DNA from: FEN-987 sp049521055
GTDB taxonomy: Archaea; Thermoproteota; Bathyarchaeia; 40CM-2-53-6
Assembly: GCA_049521055.1 (NCBI GenBank)
Contig: JBEKPE010000010.1
Location: 1-33,420, forward strand
Direction of reading: 5' to 3'
DNA length: 33,420 nucleotides
Shown: one piece after another, positions 8,869 through 15,802 of the stretch
Position numbering within the stretch: the first letter of the stretch is position 1
Layout of the letters: every line of letters starts with the position of its first letter
Notes under the pieces: generated by a model
Seen by the model: the letters and a program-made list of their open reading frames with translations, nothing else
Told to the model about the DNA's origin: nothing
The model's database searches: none
Position numbers and translations under genes: made by a program

Positions 8869-9624
8869 ATGGTGCCGTCATTTTACGGCTATAGGCATTT
8901 AATGCAGTTAGCTCTCAGACTTACTATGCCGCACTTCGAAGTCGCATTCAAACTTCAGCATGAATGCCCGTACAACGCTTTTTCCAAGACGCACCCTGCC
9001 GTCGTTATTTCACATTGGTGTAATTGGAGCAGGGACGTTCTGGAGATTGCTCACCGAGACTTGCGCGATCAACGGATACAGAGGGGTATTCAAGAGTTGA
9101 CTAAGGCTCTAGGAACAAGGATCATTCGAAGATCCTATGCTAGTTCGAGTCTACAAGTCGTACTGCAGCATTGCGCGTGCGATAAGATACCGCCACCAAC
9201 GCTGCCCATGATAGAAGGTCGAAATTGTCTCGAATTACAGCCAGCGATCTACACCGACGGCTGGGAATGGTATCGAGTGATAGCATTTTCCGCGAGAGAC
9301 CTCAAGAACCTTTTCAAGGATTTAGATCGGAACTGCAAGGTTGAGGTAACCTCACGAAGAACAATCTCCGACGAATCGATTCGTGACACCTTCCTTGTCT
9401 CCACTGGTACGCTCTTCGGTAGCTTGACAAGCAAACAACGGCGAGCCCTGATAACGGCTCTTGACAACGGTTACTACCACATGCCTAGAAGAGCGACCGC
9501 GGGAGATATCGCCGGGAAACTCGGTATCCCTCGCACTAGCTACGTTGATCATCTTCGCAAGGCGGAGAACAAGGTGCTGCAAGCGGTTGGATCTTACTTA
9601 CGCCTGAACCCGACCGAGACCTGA
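8869..9624 (+). CDS. Bacterioopsin-activator (Bat)-type HTH-10 transcription regulator
   Basis: A 251-residue DNA-binding regulator. The C-terminal 55 residues are a classic HTH_10 domain: LTSKQRRALITALDNGYYHMPRR, then the helix-turn-helix TAGDIAGKLGIPRTSYVDHLRKAENKVLQAV. The N-terminal 190 residues resemble the sensor part of short Bat-like proteins (beta-rich, with FEVAFKLQHECPYNAFS and later an LFKDLDRNCKVEV segment), ligand unknown. Three cysteines in HCACD and NCLE could bind metal or sense redox, which is conjecture. A TATA box lies 10-20 nt upstream of the chosen ATG, so an internal start (for example Met at residue 12 or 20) remains possible. Confidence 0.88.
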   Translation: MVPSFYGYRHLMQLALRLTMPHFEVAFKLQHECPYNAFSKTHPAVVISHWCNWSRDVLEIAHRDLRDQRIQRGIQELTKALGTRIIRRSYASSSLQVVLQHCACDKIPPPTLPMIEGRNCLELQPAIYTDGWEWYRVIAFSARDLKNLFKDLDRNCKVEVTSRRTISDESIRDTFLVSTGTLFGSLTSKQRRALITALDNGYYHMPRRATAGDIAGKLGIPRTSYVDHLRKAENKVLQAVGSYLRLNPTET

Positions 9625-9626
9625 CA

Positions 9627-9692
9627 GACACACACTAAAACCGTGGTTCAATTTCCGATGCTCGCACCGGCAGCATCACACACAAGACGAAG
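9627..9692 (+). repeat. CA-rich repeat, type B (single unit)
   Basis: A CACACA tract, then AAAACCGTGGTTCAATT, a variable pentamer, TGCTCGCACC, and a second CACACA tract. It is the same unit as the tandem array at 28.9 kb and as the copy at 31.46 kb. It sits 3 nt past the stop of the Bat-like regulator. Confidence 0.75.
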
Positions 9693-9806
9693 GGTCCTTC
9701 ACGAATTGTATTTCGACTCTTCTAGCTGTTCTTTTTTCACTAGACGAGAAAAGATTGGTGTCATATGTCACTCATGTGATCCGGTCTGCTTCACGATAAA
9801 ATGAAG

Positions 9807-9816
9807 GCATATATTG
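9807..9816 (+). promoter_or_regulatory. TATA box of the GYD gene
   Basis: GCATATATTG lies about 36-45 nt before the ATG at 9852, giving an expected transcription start near 9835-9842 and a short leader. Confidence 0.45.
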
Positions 9817-9851
9817 TCAAGTCGTCAGAGCTATGAGATGGCGTAAAGAAA

Positions 9852-10145
9852 ATGGCTCACTACATAGTCTTGGTGAAACTAACTGAGAAGGGAAAGCAGA
9901 ACTTCAAGCAGGGATGGACTAAGGACCGAGTACAAGTAAAGGCGCAGGTTCAGAAGATGGGTGGAAAGATGACGGGATACATGACATTCGGCCAGTATGA
10001 CATTGTGGAGTTTCTGGAACTGCCGGACGACAAGGCTGCTGCGCGATTCGCAACGATGGCCGGCGCAACTGGTCTGGTACATACCGTGACTCTCAAGGCC
10101 TTCTCAGAAGACGAAGTTGAAAAGATGGTCCAGGAACTTCCTTAG
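9852..10145 (+). CDS. GYD domain protein
   Basis: A 97-residue dimeric alpha-beta barrel-like protein of the GYD family (PF08734), function unknown. It opens with MAHYIVLVKLTEKGKQNFK and carries the family motif around MGGKMTGYMTFGQYDIVEFLELPDD (the G-Y-D residues) and the closing TVTLKAFSEDEVEKMV helix. The length matches the family. It is flanked by CA-type repeats on both sides (9627 and 10291) and has its own promoter, so it is probably monocistronic. A T-rich stretch at 10163-10172 after the stop can act as an archaeal terminator. Confidence 0.9.
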   Translation: MAHYIVLVKLTEKGKQNFKQGWTKDRVQVKAQVQKMGGKMTGYMTFGQYDIVEFLELPDDKAAARFATMAGATGLVHTVTLKAFSEDEVEKMVQELP

Positions 10146-10162
10146 ATTCCTGACCATCACAT

Positions 10163-10172
10163 TTCCTTTTTT
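10163..10172 (+). terminator. T-rich terminator after GYD gene
   Basis: CCTTTTTTGG, 18 nt downstream of the stop, a T-tract of the kind that suffices for termination in archaea, within a short TTCC/GGAA palindrome. Confidence 0.4.
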
Positions 10173-10290
10173 GGAAGAACAGCCTCGCTTCAGACGCCTC
10201 TTACTTCCCAGGCAGTCGCCGAAACAATTCTAGCAGGATTTCGTGAACGATTTCGTGTGATAGGCGTGGGTTCGTGAATCGTCGTCAAAA

Positions 10291-10322
10291 GTGTGTGTGC
10301 GCACCAGCATACCCACCCCCCC
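10291..10322 (+). repeat. CA/GT palindromic repeat, type A, plus orientation
   Basis: Left arm GTGTGTGTGCGCACCA, centre GCATA, right arm CCCACCCCCCC (degenerate CA arm). It lies 47 nt before the start of the first Walker-less KaiC paralog. Confidence 0.8.
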
Positions 10323-10369
10323 AGAAAAGCCAGTCTAACCGTCAATCCTTTTGGTGAGTTCAACCATTT

Positions 10370-11161
10370 TTGTTTCGCACCACCTTGCCTTCTGGCAACC
10401 CAGTCAGCATTCCCATCCTAACCGGGCTCATCCCGGACGGGGTTAAACCTGAAACAGTATTCCTCGTTGAGCTTGATCCCGAATCTCAATGGTTAGCCGT
10501 TGCGACAACGATGACCGCAGGTTACCTTCGTGAAGGGGGACGCGTATCATACCTCGCCCAGGTTAGATCCCCAGAAACCGTTAGGGAGAATCTGCTCGCC
10601 TTGGGCGTTGACATATCAGCAGCGTCTAAAGAGGGCCGTTTTACGGTGGACGACTACTATTCAGCAACGCTTACGGGGGGTAGACTCGATGGAGGAGGAC
10701 CTTCGATATTCGAACGGATCGATGGTGGAGTTCGTTTGCGTTCTCTGAAAGTTGCTGATTTAAGCGTTGAATTGCTCAAGGATATGAGGCAAGGCCCCGA
10801 ATCTGGGGGCGTCTGGGAAAATTGGCCTCCAGGCGCTCTCACCGTGATGGAGTCGATGTCGCAAATGCTTCGGTTCAATGAAGAGAAGCCTTTCCTGGAA
10901 TGGGCGATCAGCAGAGAACACCAAGGCGCCCGTAGAGCCAAAAGGATATACTTCGAGGGGCTCGTTCGTGATATTCATACGGAATCGTTTTACAAGCGGT
11001 TGGAAAGTGACGTTGACGGAGTCATTGACCTGCGGGTTATGGAGCGAGACGAGGAAGTGAAGAACCTCCTCCGCATCAGAAGTCTGAAAGGGCAGCCGCA
11101 TGATGCTCGATGGCATGAGATCCAAATTAAACGAAACGGCGAAGCGACACTGGTCACATAG
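10370..11161 (+). CDS. KaiC/RadA-like pseudo-ATPase, paralog 1
   Basis: Protein with a RecA/KaiC-like architecture that has lost the nucleotide-binding loop. Where KaiC-like ATPases have a GxxGxGKT loop after the first strand, this one reads VFLVELDPESQWLAV. The surrounding frame is intact: MTAGYLREGGRVSYLAQVRSPETVRENLLALGVD, then DYYSATL, RSLKVADLSVEL, and the C-terminal KRLESDVDGVIDLRVMERDEEVKNLLRIRSLKGQPHDARWHEI typical of archaeal KaiC-like proteins. ATP hydrolysis is not expected; a regulatory or scaffold role is inferred. It has two paralogs at 12.8 and 16.5 kb. TTG at 10370 is chosen because it leaves the same distance to the upstream repeat as in the other two; TTG at 10385 is an alternative. 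263 residues. Confidence 0.8.
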   Translation: MFRTTLPSGNPVSIPILTGLIPDGVKPETVFLVELDPESQWLAVATTMTAGYLREGGRVSYLAQVRSPETVRENLLALGVDISAASKEGRFTVDDYYSATLTGGRLDGGGPSIFERIDGGVRLRSLKVADLSVELLKDMRQGPESGGVWENWPPGALTVMESMSQMLRFNEEKPFLEWAISREHQGARRAKRIYFEGLVRDIHTESFYKRLESDVDGVIDLRVMERDEEVKNLLRIRSLKGQPHDARWHEIQIKRNGEATLVT

Positions 11162-11190
11162 ACTCGCACACCGGTTTAATCGCACGTTTT

Positions 11191-11222
11191 GTATGTGTGG
11201 GTCTATTGGTGCGCACACACAC
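11191..11222 (-). repeat. CA/GT palindromic repeat, type A, minus orientation
   Basis: GTATGTGTGGGTCTATT then GGTGCGCACACACACA, 30 nt after the paralog 1 stop. With the copy at 10291 it forms an inverted pair around paralog 1. Confidence 0.8.
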
Positions 11223-11340
11223 AGAGAAAAAACCGGTGTCGTTCATGAAATTTTGGGTGGATGAAAATTCCAAATTCCAACAGAACCGTAAAATAAGTCT
11301 ACGTGTGATCGTGATTCACTTTCGGAGTTGTGTTTGAGCA

Positions 11341-11973
11341 ATGGGGAATGAAGTACTGGATGCCATTATGCAGCGACGCAGTATCTATCAGTTCAAGCCT
11401 GAGGCAGTTCCTACTGAGAAGATTACTTCCATTTTGGAGGCGGGTCGTTGGGCTCCGTCGTATGCGAATAGTCAGCCATGGGAATTCATTACCGTAACTG
11501 ATAGCAAATTGAAGCAGGAGGTCGTCGAGATAGTGAAGGAAACTATGGCTGCGCATGCAGGAATAGAAGGAGCGCACGTAATCATCGCAACCTGTGTGGA
11601 TCCCGAGAAAGATCAATACCACTTCGTTGAAGACGGTGCTGTAGCGACTCAGAACATGGCTCTGGCAGCACATAGCCTGGGGTTAGCGACCTATTGGGTC
11701 GGGATATTGAGTCCTACGAACGATAGGAAATCAGTCGAGCACAGAATCAAGAAGGTTCTGGACATACCTGAAAGGATTCGCGTGATTTCGTTGTTGCCCA
11801 TAGGTGTGCCTGCGTATAGTATCGAGAAGCAAAGAAAGCCGTTGGAGGAGATTTGCTACGTTGACAAGTATAGCAGCAGACCATCAGGTGTGGGAGTAGA
11901 TGATCAGGACAAGATCAAGATGGAAGCAACGAGACATGGCATGAGGGCACAATTGCGTCCCGCGCCAACTTGA
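11341..11973 (+). CDS. Nitroreductase-family FMN oxidoreductase (second copy)
   Basis: A 210-residue FMN-dependent oxidoreductase of the nitroreductase superfamily. Hallmarks: AIMQRRSIYQFKPEAVP at the start, the FMN signature APSYANSQPWEFITV at about residues 38-52, DGAVATQNMALAAHSLGLATYWVGI in the centre and LLPIGVPAYSIEKQRKPLEEI at the end. A non-conserved basic tail of about 30 residues follows. It is only distantly similar to the copy at 6218. ATG start; CGTAAAATAAG at 11286-11296 is a candidate TATA region. Monocistronic. Confidence 0.92.
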   Translation: MGNEVLDAIMQRRSIYQFKPEAVPTEKITSILEAGRWAPSYANSQPWEFITVTDSKLKQEVVEIVKETMAAHAGIEGAHVIIATCVDPEKDQYHFVEDGAVATQNMALAAHSLGLATYWVGILSPTNDRKSVEHRIKKVLDIPERIRVISLLPIGVPAYSIEKQRKPLEEICYVDKYSSRPSGVGVDDQDKIKMEATRHGMRAQLRPAPT

Positions 11974-12257
11974 TTGAGTGGATCATGAGCCAGACATCAG
12001 GAGAAGACTGGGTTTTTCACCGGGTCTCTCTCTGGGTTGACTCCGGATCTTGCATTCAAATTCAAGATTAAACGTAGCATAGTTTGAGAGTAAGTTTCGG
12101 AGCCAATGCTCTTATTGGCCGAAACTATTTTGTCACGTACGATATCTCGCTAGGTGACACGAGAAAGTGAATGAGTGTCTTCTACGTTACCACCTGGTCA
12201 TGCCTTAAGAGATTCCCTTATCCTAGAGGTTAGTAGCGTTCGACAGAGAGACAGGGT
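11974..12257. other. 284-bp intergenic region
   Basis: No gene. It holds the strong hairpin at 12093-12126 (listed separately) and no CA-type repeat, which makes it the exception among the gaps from 9.6 to 16.6 kb. Confidence 0.5.
12093..12126 (+). other. Strong 13-bp hairpin
   Basis: AGTTTCG pairs with CGAAACT and, inside, GCCAAT pairs with ATTGGC around a GCTCTT loop, with a 2-nt bulge (GA) on the 5' side. ATTTT follows directly. It could be a terminator for the nitroreductase, a leader structure for the PPOX gene, or part of a small RNA. Confidence 0.5.
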
Positions 12258-12644
12258 ATGATATTCAACCCAGAAGCGATCGAAATAATTGAGGGAAAGA
12301 ATTTTGCGTACTTGGCTACGTCGATGCCTGATGGTTCTCCGCACGTATCTCCCGTGTGGATCGATCGCGATGGAGACATGCTTTTGGTAAACACTGTTCC
12401 TGGAAGGACCAAACAGAAGAATATTTCAAGAGATCCAAGAGTGGCGATTAGCATGACCCAAGAGAAGAATCCCTACAGACATTTGTTCATAAGAGGAAAA
12501 GTTATCGAACAAACGCAGCAAGGCGCATTAGACCACATCAATCGCTTGGCCAGAAAATATCTCGGCAAAGACTACCCATGGAACGATAGGAACAGAATCA
12601 TACTCAAAATCGAACCCACGTCTGTAAAGATGGTTCTGGACTAA
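12258..12644 (+). CDS. PPOX-class flavin/F420-binding oxidoreductase
   Basis: A 128-residue split beta-barrel protein of the pyridoxamine 5'-phosphate oxidase-like superfamily, closest in pattern to archaeal and actinobacterial F420-dependent members. Key runs: KNFAYLATSMPDGSPHVSPVWIDRDGD, LLVNTVPGRTKQKNISRDPRVAISM (cofactor phosphate-binding K/R), YRHLFIRGKV and the C-terminal RIILKIEPTSVKMV. Substrate unknown. ATG start. Together with the LLM enzyme downstream it points to F420 use in this organism, which is an inference. Its stop lies 55 nt before a type A repeat. Confidence 0.9.
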   Translation: MIFNPEAIEIIEGKNFAYLATSMPDGSPHVSPVWIDRDGDMLLVNTVPGRTKQKNISRDPRVAISMTQEKNPYRHLFIRGKVIEQTQQGALDHINRLARKYLGKDYPWNDRNRIILKIEPTSVKMVLD

Positions 12645-12699
12645 CCCCCTTTCCATCTCTAACCGTCATTCATGAAGACCAAGGAGATCAATCGTTTTC

Positions 12700-12731
12700 G
12701 TGTGTGTGGGTCAGCTGGTGCGCACACACAC
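12700..12731 (-). repeat. CA/GT palindromic repeat, type A, minus orientation
   Basis: GTGTGTGTGGGTCAGCT then GGTGCGCACACACAC. It ends 50 nt before paralog 2. The bases after it (CGAAAACTACAA) recur at the same place upstream of paralog 3. Confidence 0.85.
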
Positions 12732-12781
12732 TCCGAAAACTACAACTTCTAGCTTCGCTGAACACTTCTCGTGCGTGCACT

Positions 12782-13480
12782 TTGCCTCGTATTCCGTTAG
12801 TCGAGGATTTGACTAAGGGGCCTATACCTGCCGGATATAACCTACTGGTAGAGTTTGATCCTGCATCAGTGTGGTACAATATCTTCCTAACGATCACGGC
12901 GGGATGGATAAAATCAGGCGGGGTTACCAGTTGCTCTGTAACCGGTCAACCACCGGTCCAGGTACGCTCTAATCTTAAACGACTTGGAATCGACGTCGAG
13001 GCACTCGAACAGAATGATAAGCTAAGAATCTGGGATTGGTACACGTGCACTTTAGGCAGGAAATCCAAAGAAAAGTTGAACGTAGATTCGTTGAAGGTGG
13101 CCGACCTTAGCATTGGCATGAAGTCTGTCATGGAAAGCCCGCCCCAACCCGAATACTTGAGAATAATTGATAACTACTCAAACGTGGGCAGGTTTAACGA
13201 TGAGAAGGCGTGGGTCGAGTACACTCTCGCTAGACCTCTCGCCAGTAGCCCGATGACGCAATCGACGATAATCACGGCTCTGATTAGCGATCTTCACAGC
13301 AATTGGGTATACAGGAACCTTGAAGCCGCCGTAGAAGGCATCATTGATGTCAAACTCGATGAAGGGAGTAACCCTTCAAGAAATCTCATGAGGATAAGGA
13401 GTATGAGAGGGGTAGACTACGACGGACACTGGCACCCACTCAGGGTCGCAAATAATCTCGAAGTCACGATCGAAGAATAG
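12782..13480 (+). CDS. KaiC/RadA-like pseudo-ATPase, paralog 2
   Basis: A 232-residue Walker-less KaiC-like protein. It begins MPRIPLVEDLTKGPIPAGYN; the P-loop position reads LVEFDPASVWYNIF, with no GxxxxGK. The rest follows KaiC-like order: TAGWIKSGGVTS, VRSNLKRLGIDVEAL, IWDWYTCTLG, DSLKVADLSIGM, LEAAVEGIIDVKLDEG and LMRIRSMRGVDYDGHWHPL. It aligns end to end with paralog 3 (shared PRxPLxEDLTKGPxPxG start). The TTG at 12782 is used because it matches the TTG start of paralog 3 and keeps the type A repeat out of the coding region; an upstream frame to 12704 runs through the repeat and is unlikely to be translated. Confidence 0.82.
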   Translation: MPRIPLVEDLTKGPIPAGYNLLVEFDPASVWYNIFLTITAGWIKSGGVTSCSVTGQPPVQVRSNLKRLGIDVEALEQNDKLRIWDWYTCTLGRKSKEKLNVDSLKVADLSIGMKSVMESPPQPEYLRIIDNYSNVGRFNDEKAWVEYTLARPLASSPMTQSTIITALISDLHSNWVYRNLEAAVEGIIDVKLDEGSNPSRNLMRIRSMRGVDYDGHWHPLRVANNLEVTIEE

Positions 13481-13508
13481 GCGGTTTGCCCATTCTTACC
13501 TTCGTTTT

Positions 13509-13541
13509 GTGTGTGTGCGCACCATTCGATCCACACACACT
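13509..13541 (+). repeat. CA/GT palindromic repeat, type A, plus orientation
   Basis: GTGTGTGTGCGCACCA, centre TTCGAT, right arm CCACACACAC, 29 nt after paralog 2. It separates paralog 2 from the TMEM175-like gene. Confidence 0.85.
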
Positions 13542-13667
13542 TTCTACTAAACATCCTCTTGCTTCCTTCGCTGGCTGACCAGACTGATTGTCCGGCTCGT
13601 TTGGTCGGGAAAAAGGAACTTATTAGCAAAAATTCACTCTTAACTCGCTTGACTATTACGCGGGTGA

Positions 13668-14318
13668 TTGACGTTCAGTGTACGAATTCCGAAACCTAGA
13701 ATCGAATCCCTCTCTGATTTGATATTCGGCCTGGCTCTCTCGATTGGATCGTTGTCGTTGCTGAGCCGACCGGCCGTCAATCCAAGTGACGTTGTGGCTG
13801 ACATTTTCGGATTCGGTTTTAGTTTCTTCATTTTGATTTCTGTTTGGCTCAGATACACTGGTATGGTAACTGCCTGGCCGCGAGAGCGCTTCGAGACGGG
13901 GATGATGATGTGGCTGAATATCATCTTGCTCTTCTTCGTTTCGATCGAGCCCTACCTGCTTAGTCTCATCAGTTTCGGCCCGGCGGCCGCAAACCACGTT
14001 ATGCTTGCATTCACATCTCAGATTTACGCTCTCGACTTGACCGGCTTGACTGGAATTTTGGGGTTGTTTGCACAGATGTTGACGAAGAAAGACGAAGTGA
14101 TCGAGCCGGAATTAATTGGTGGGTATACGTGGCTCCGTAATACGCAGTTTGTGTCCGCTGGCTTGTTTGGGTTATCCGCTCTTCCAATCTTTTGGTCTTG
14201 GATGATCCAAGGCACTCCACTGCGATTCTATCTTTGGTATGCGATTCTGGCAAGCACCTGGGTTAGTCGCGGACTTCAGCATTTATTGTTTCTGAGTCGC
14301 AAAGCAAAAAACATGTGA
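13668..14318 (+). CDS. TMEM175/DUF1211-like integral membrane protein
   Basis: A 216-residue protein with about five to six hydrophobic segments (near residues 18-35, 42-60, 75-100, 105-135, 155-175 and 182-205). The first helix carries RIESLSDLIFGLALSIGS, which resembles the RxxxFSD motif at the start of TMEM175 (DUF1211) potassium channel repeats, with Leu in place of Phe. The next helix contains FFILISVWLRYT, also like that family. Bacterial and archaeal TMEM175 proteins form tetrameric K+ channels; this role is inferred only. TTG start at 13668 with a TTATTAG promoter element at 13618-13624. It lies between two type A repeats. Confidence 0.7.
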   Translation: MTFSVRIPKPRIESLSDLIFGLALSIGSLSLLSRPAVNPSDVVADIFGFGFSFFILISVWLRYTGMVTAWPRERFETGMMMWLNIILLFFVSIEPYLLSLISFGPAAANHVMLAFTSQIYALDLTGLTGILGLFAQMLTKKDEVIEPELIGGYTWLRNTQFVSAGLFGLSALPIFWSWMIQGTPLRFYLWYAILASTWVSRGLQHLLFLSRKAKNM

Positions 14319-14327
14319 GAGATAGGT

Positions 14328-14425
14328 GGCCCCGAAGTCTCCGGGCAAGCCCGCGCTCTATAGCGCATTTGGCATGACGCGTCTCTCGGTATATTGGAAG
14401 CGTGCCCTCAGTGCGCTCCGGGGCC
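14328..14425. ncRNA. Candidate structured RNA with GC-rich closing helix
   Basis: GGCCCCG at 14328-14334 pairs with CGGGGCC at 14419-14425 and encloses 84 nt. Inside are GCGCT-CTAT-AGCGC (perfect 5-bp hairpin), a CGGGC/GCCCG pair and a palindromic GACGCGTC. The 7-bp closing stem is tRNA-like in length, but no T-loop consensus is present. It lies in the 3' gap of the TMEM175-like gene, next to a type A repeat. It may be an independent RNA or a long terminator; strand cannot be decided. Confidence 0.35.
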
Positions 14426-14435
14426 GTTAGAAAAA

Positions 14436-14468
14436 GTGTGTGTGCGCACTATTGATCCCACACACACA
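14436..14468 (+). repeat. CA/GT palindromic repeat, type A, plus orientation
   Basis: GTGTGTGTGCGCACTA, centre TTGAT, right arm CCCACACACAC. It lies between the converging TMEM175-like and PrxQ genes. Confidence 0.85.
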
Positions 14469-14512
14469 TAGTCGGACGATGGAGAGGTTCACGGATGCAT
14501 TGTGATTTTTCT

Positions 14513-14986
14513 TCAGTTCGTCTTCTTGAGTGGAAGTTGTTTAAGTGCAGTGATGACTTCATGCGAGTGTTTTGTGATGTCGACGTCCGTGAAGATCTTG
14601 GCAATCTTGCCGTCCTTGTCGATTATGAAAGTCATTCTTTGTGCACGCGAACCGTCTTCACTTAAGACTCCGTAGGTCTTCGAAATCTGCTTGTCATGGT
14701 CGCTGATCAACGGGAAGTTCAGACTGTTCTTCTCGGTGAACTTTTTGTGAGATTCAACGGTGTCCACGCTAACGCCTACAACCTCTGTCCAGAGAGCTGC
14801 TATCGATTGGAGCTTGTCTCTGAAACTGCAGGCTTCCAATGTGCAACCTTTGGTATCATCCTTCGGGTAGAAGTAAAGCACCACATTCCTATTTCCAACG
14901 TAATCTTTCAGACGAACACGTGTGTCTTTGGACGTTTGGCCTTCGAAATCAGGTGCCGTGTCACCAACCTTTGGCCTTGTCTCCAC
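14513..14986 (-). CDS. bcp: Peroxiredoxin, PrxQ/Bcp type
   Basis: Thiol peroxidase that reduces hydrogen peroxide and organic peroxides. The 157 residues hold the peroxidatic Cys48 in YPKDDTKGCTLEAC and the resolving Cys53 five residues later, the arrangement of atypical 2-Cys PrxQ proteins. Further motifs: GDTAPDFEG at the start, VVGVSVDTVESHKKF and NFPLISDHDKQISKTYGV. The C-terminal RMTFIIDKDGKIAKIF is complete. No signal peptide, so cytoplasmic. ATG start. It is monocistronic, with type A repeats on both sides (14436 and 15092). Confidence 0.95.
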   Translation of the reverse strand: METRPKVGDTAPDFEGQTSKDTRVRLKDYVGNRNVVLYFYPKDDTKGCTLEACSFRDKLQSIAALWTEVVGVSVDTVESHKKFTEKNSLNFPLISDHDKQISKTYGVLSEDGSRAQRMTFIIDKDGKIAKIFTDVDITKHSHEVITALKQLPLKKTN

Positions 14987-15091
14987 TAGTAATCACCCGC
15001 TAATCTTGACTTCTATCGATCATTCCTTGTCGAGTTTATCATACTTTAGCTTTGGAACCAACCTTGCTACGAAACATCTTCGTAGTTCAGT

Positions 15092-15121
15092 TGTGTGTAC
15101 GAACCACTAGAGCCACACACA
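15092..15121 (+). repeat. CA/GT palindromic repeat, type A, degenerate
   Basis: TGTGTGTACGAACCACTAG then AGCCACACACA. It keeps the arms but has GTACGAACCA in place of GTGCGCACCA. Confidence 0.6.
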
Positions 15122-15317
15122 TCGGCGCCTGCGGAAAAGCCAGCCGTAAAGGAACTCAGAAGACATAATAGGGAATGCAGCGTTTGTTCGCTCAAGATCG
15201 TGTTCAAGCCGCTTAACTGGGAAATTGTTCTATCGAGGACGACTTTTTCGGGTGGAATCGCGGAGTAAACTTAGATCCGTGATTTCCGAGCGTTACGAAC
15301 GAGATCTCGTAGATAAC

Positions 15318-15325
15318 GGAGGTGA
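15318..15325 (+). promoter_or_regulatory. Strong Shine-Dalgarno site
   Basis: GGAGGTGA, six nt before the ATG at 15332. It is the clearest ribosome-binding site in the window and fixes the start; most other genes here lack one, consistent with leaderless transcripts. Confidence 0.7.
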
Positions 15326-15331
15326 AATTGA

Positions 15332-15619
15332 ATGAAATTCCTAATACGGTTACACATGCCAACAGAATCCGGAAACAGAATGCTGCAAGATCCCAACTTT
15401 CCAAAGAAACTAGAAGGCGTCCTCAACCAGATCAAACCGGAAGCCGTCTACTTCGCGCCAATTGAAGGCGAAAGGGGCATCTACATGGTCGTCAACATAC
15501 CAAGCGCCGACATGATAGCAGGGATCGGCGAACCACTCTGGATGACCTTCAACTGCAAACTAGACTTTACACCACTAATGGAACTAAGCGACCTTCAGAA
15601 AGGACTGCAAAAGAAGTAA
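15332..15619 (+). CDS. Small conserved protein, dimeric alpha-beta barrel type (DUF3303-like)
   Basis: A 95-residue soluble protein with the layout beta-alpha-beta-beta-alpha-beta: MKFLIRLHMPTESGNRMLQD, a helix through LEGVLNQIKPEAVYF, IYMVVNIPSADMIAGIGEPLW, then MTFNCKLDFTPLMELSDLQKGL. This is the pattern of DUF3303-like proteins related to muconolactone-isomerase-like barrels. Function is unknown. The start is fixed by a strong Shine-Dalgarno site. It lies convergent to paralog 3 with a type A repeat between them. Confidence 0.75.
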   Translation: MKFLIRLHMPTESGNRMLQDPNFPKKLEGVLNQIKPEAVYFAPIEGERGIYMVVNIPSADMIAGIGEPLWMTFNCKLDFTPLMELSDLQKGLQKK

Positions 15620-15713
15620 GCTTGCAGCTACGCAGTCCACGCCGCCCCCTTTTTTCCTTCACCATGATTACGAAGATATCTGTGAGTTGAACCGTCGTTC
15701 GGGTTTTGATTTA

Positions 15714-15746
15714 GTGTGTGTGCGCACCATTGATCCCACACACACA
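15714..15746 (+). repeat. CA/GT palindromic repeat, type A, plus orientation
   Basis: GTGTGTGTGCGCACCA, centre TTGAT, right arm CCCACACACAC: the consensus copy, identical to that at 16550. It lies 57 nt beyond the stop of paralog 3. Confidence 0.88.
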
Positions 15747-15802
15747 AAAACACAGTCAGTTTCCCAAACCGAAGAGGCTTAGAAAAGGTAGCTTTCGCTT
15801 CT

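Larger units (their letters stand above)
14987..15331. other. 345-bp divergent intergenic region
   Basis: Between the prxQ start and the start of the small barrel gene. It holds a minus-strand AT-rich element near 15036-15046 (candidate PrxQ promoter), one degenerate type A repeat, and no gene that I can support. Confidence 0.45.

Noticed and set aside
10291..11222. Transposon with terminal inverted repeats around paralog 1
   Set aside because: No transposase, no target-site duplication, and the same repeat flanks unrelated genes (PrxQ, TMEM175-like). Module hypothesis kept in the findings only.
12704..12781. N-terminal extension of paralog 2
   Set aside because: It translates the type A repeat, and paralog 3 begins at the homologous TTG.
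13656..13997. Minus-strand 113-residue frame
   Set aside because: Shadow of the TMEM175-like gene; hydrophilic mirror of its membrane helices.
14328..14425. tRNA with intron
   Set aside because: 7-bp closing stem fits, but the T-loop consensus and D-loop are absent.
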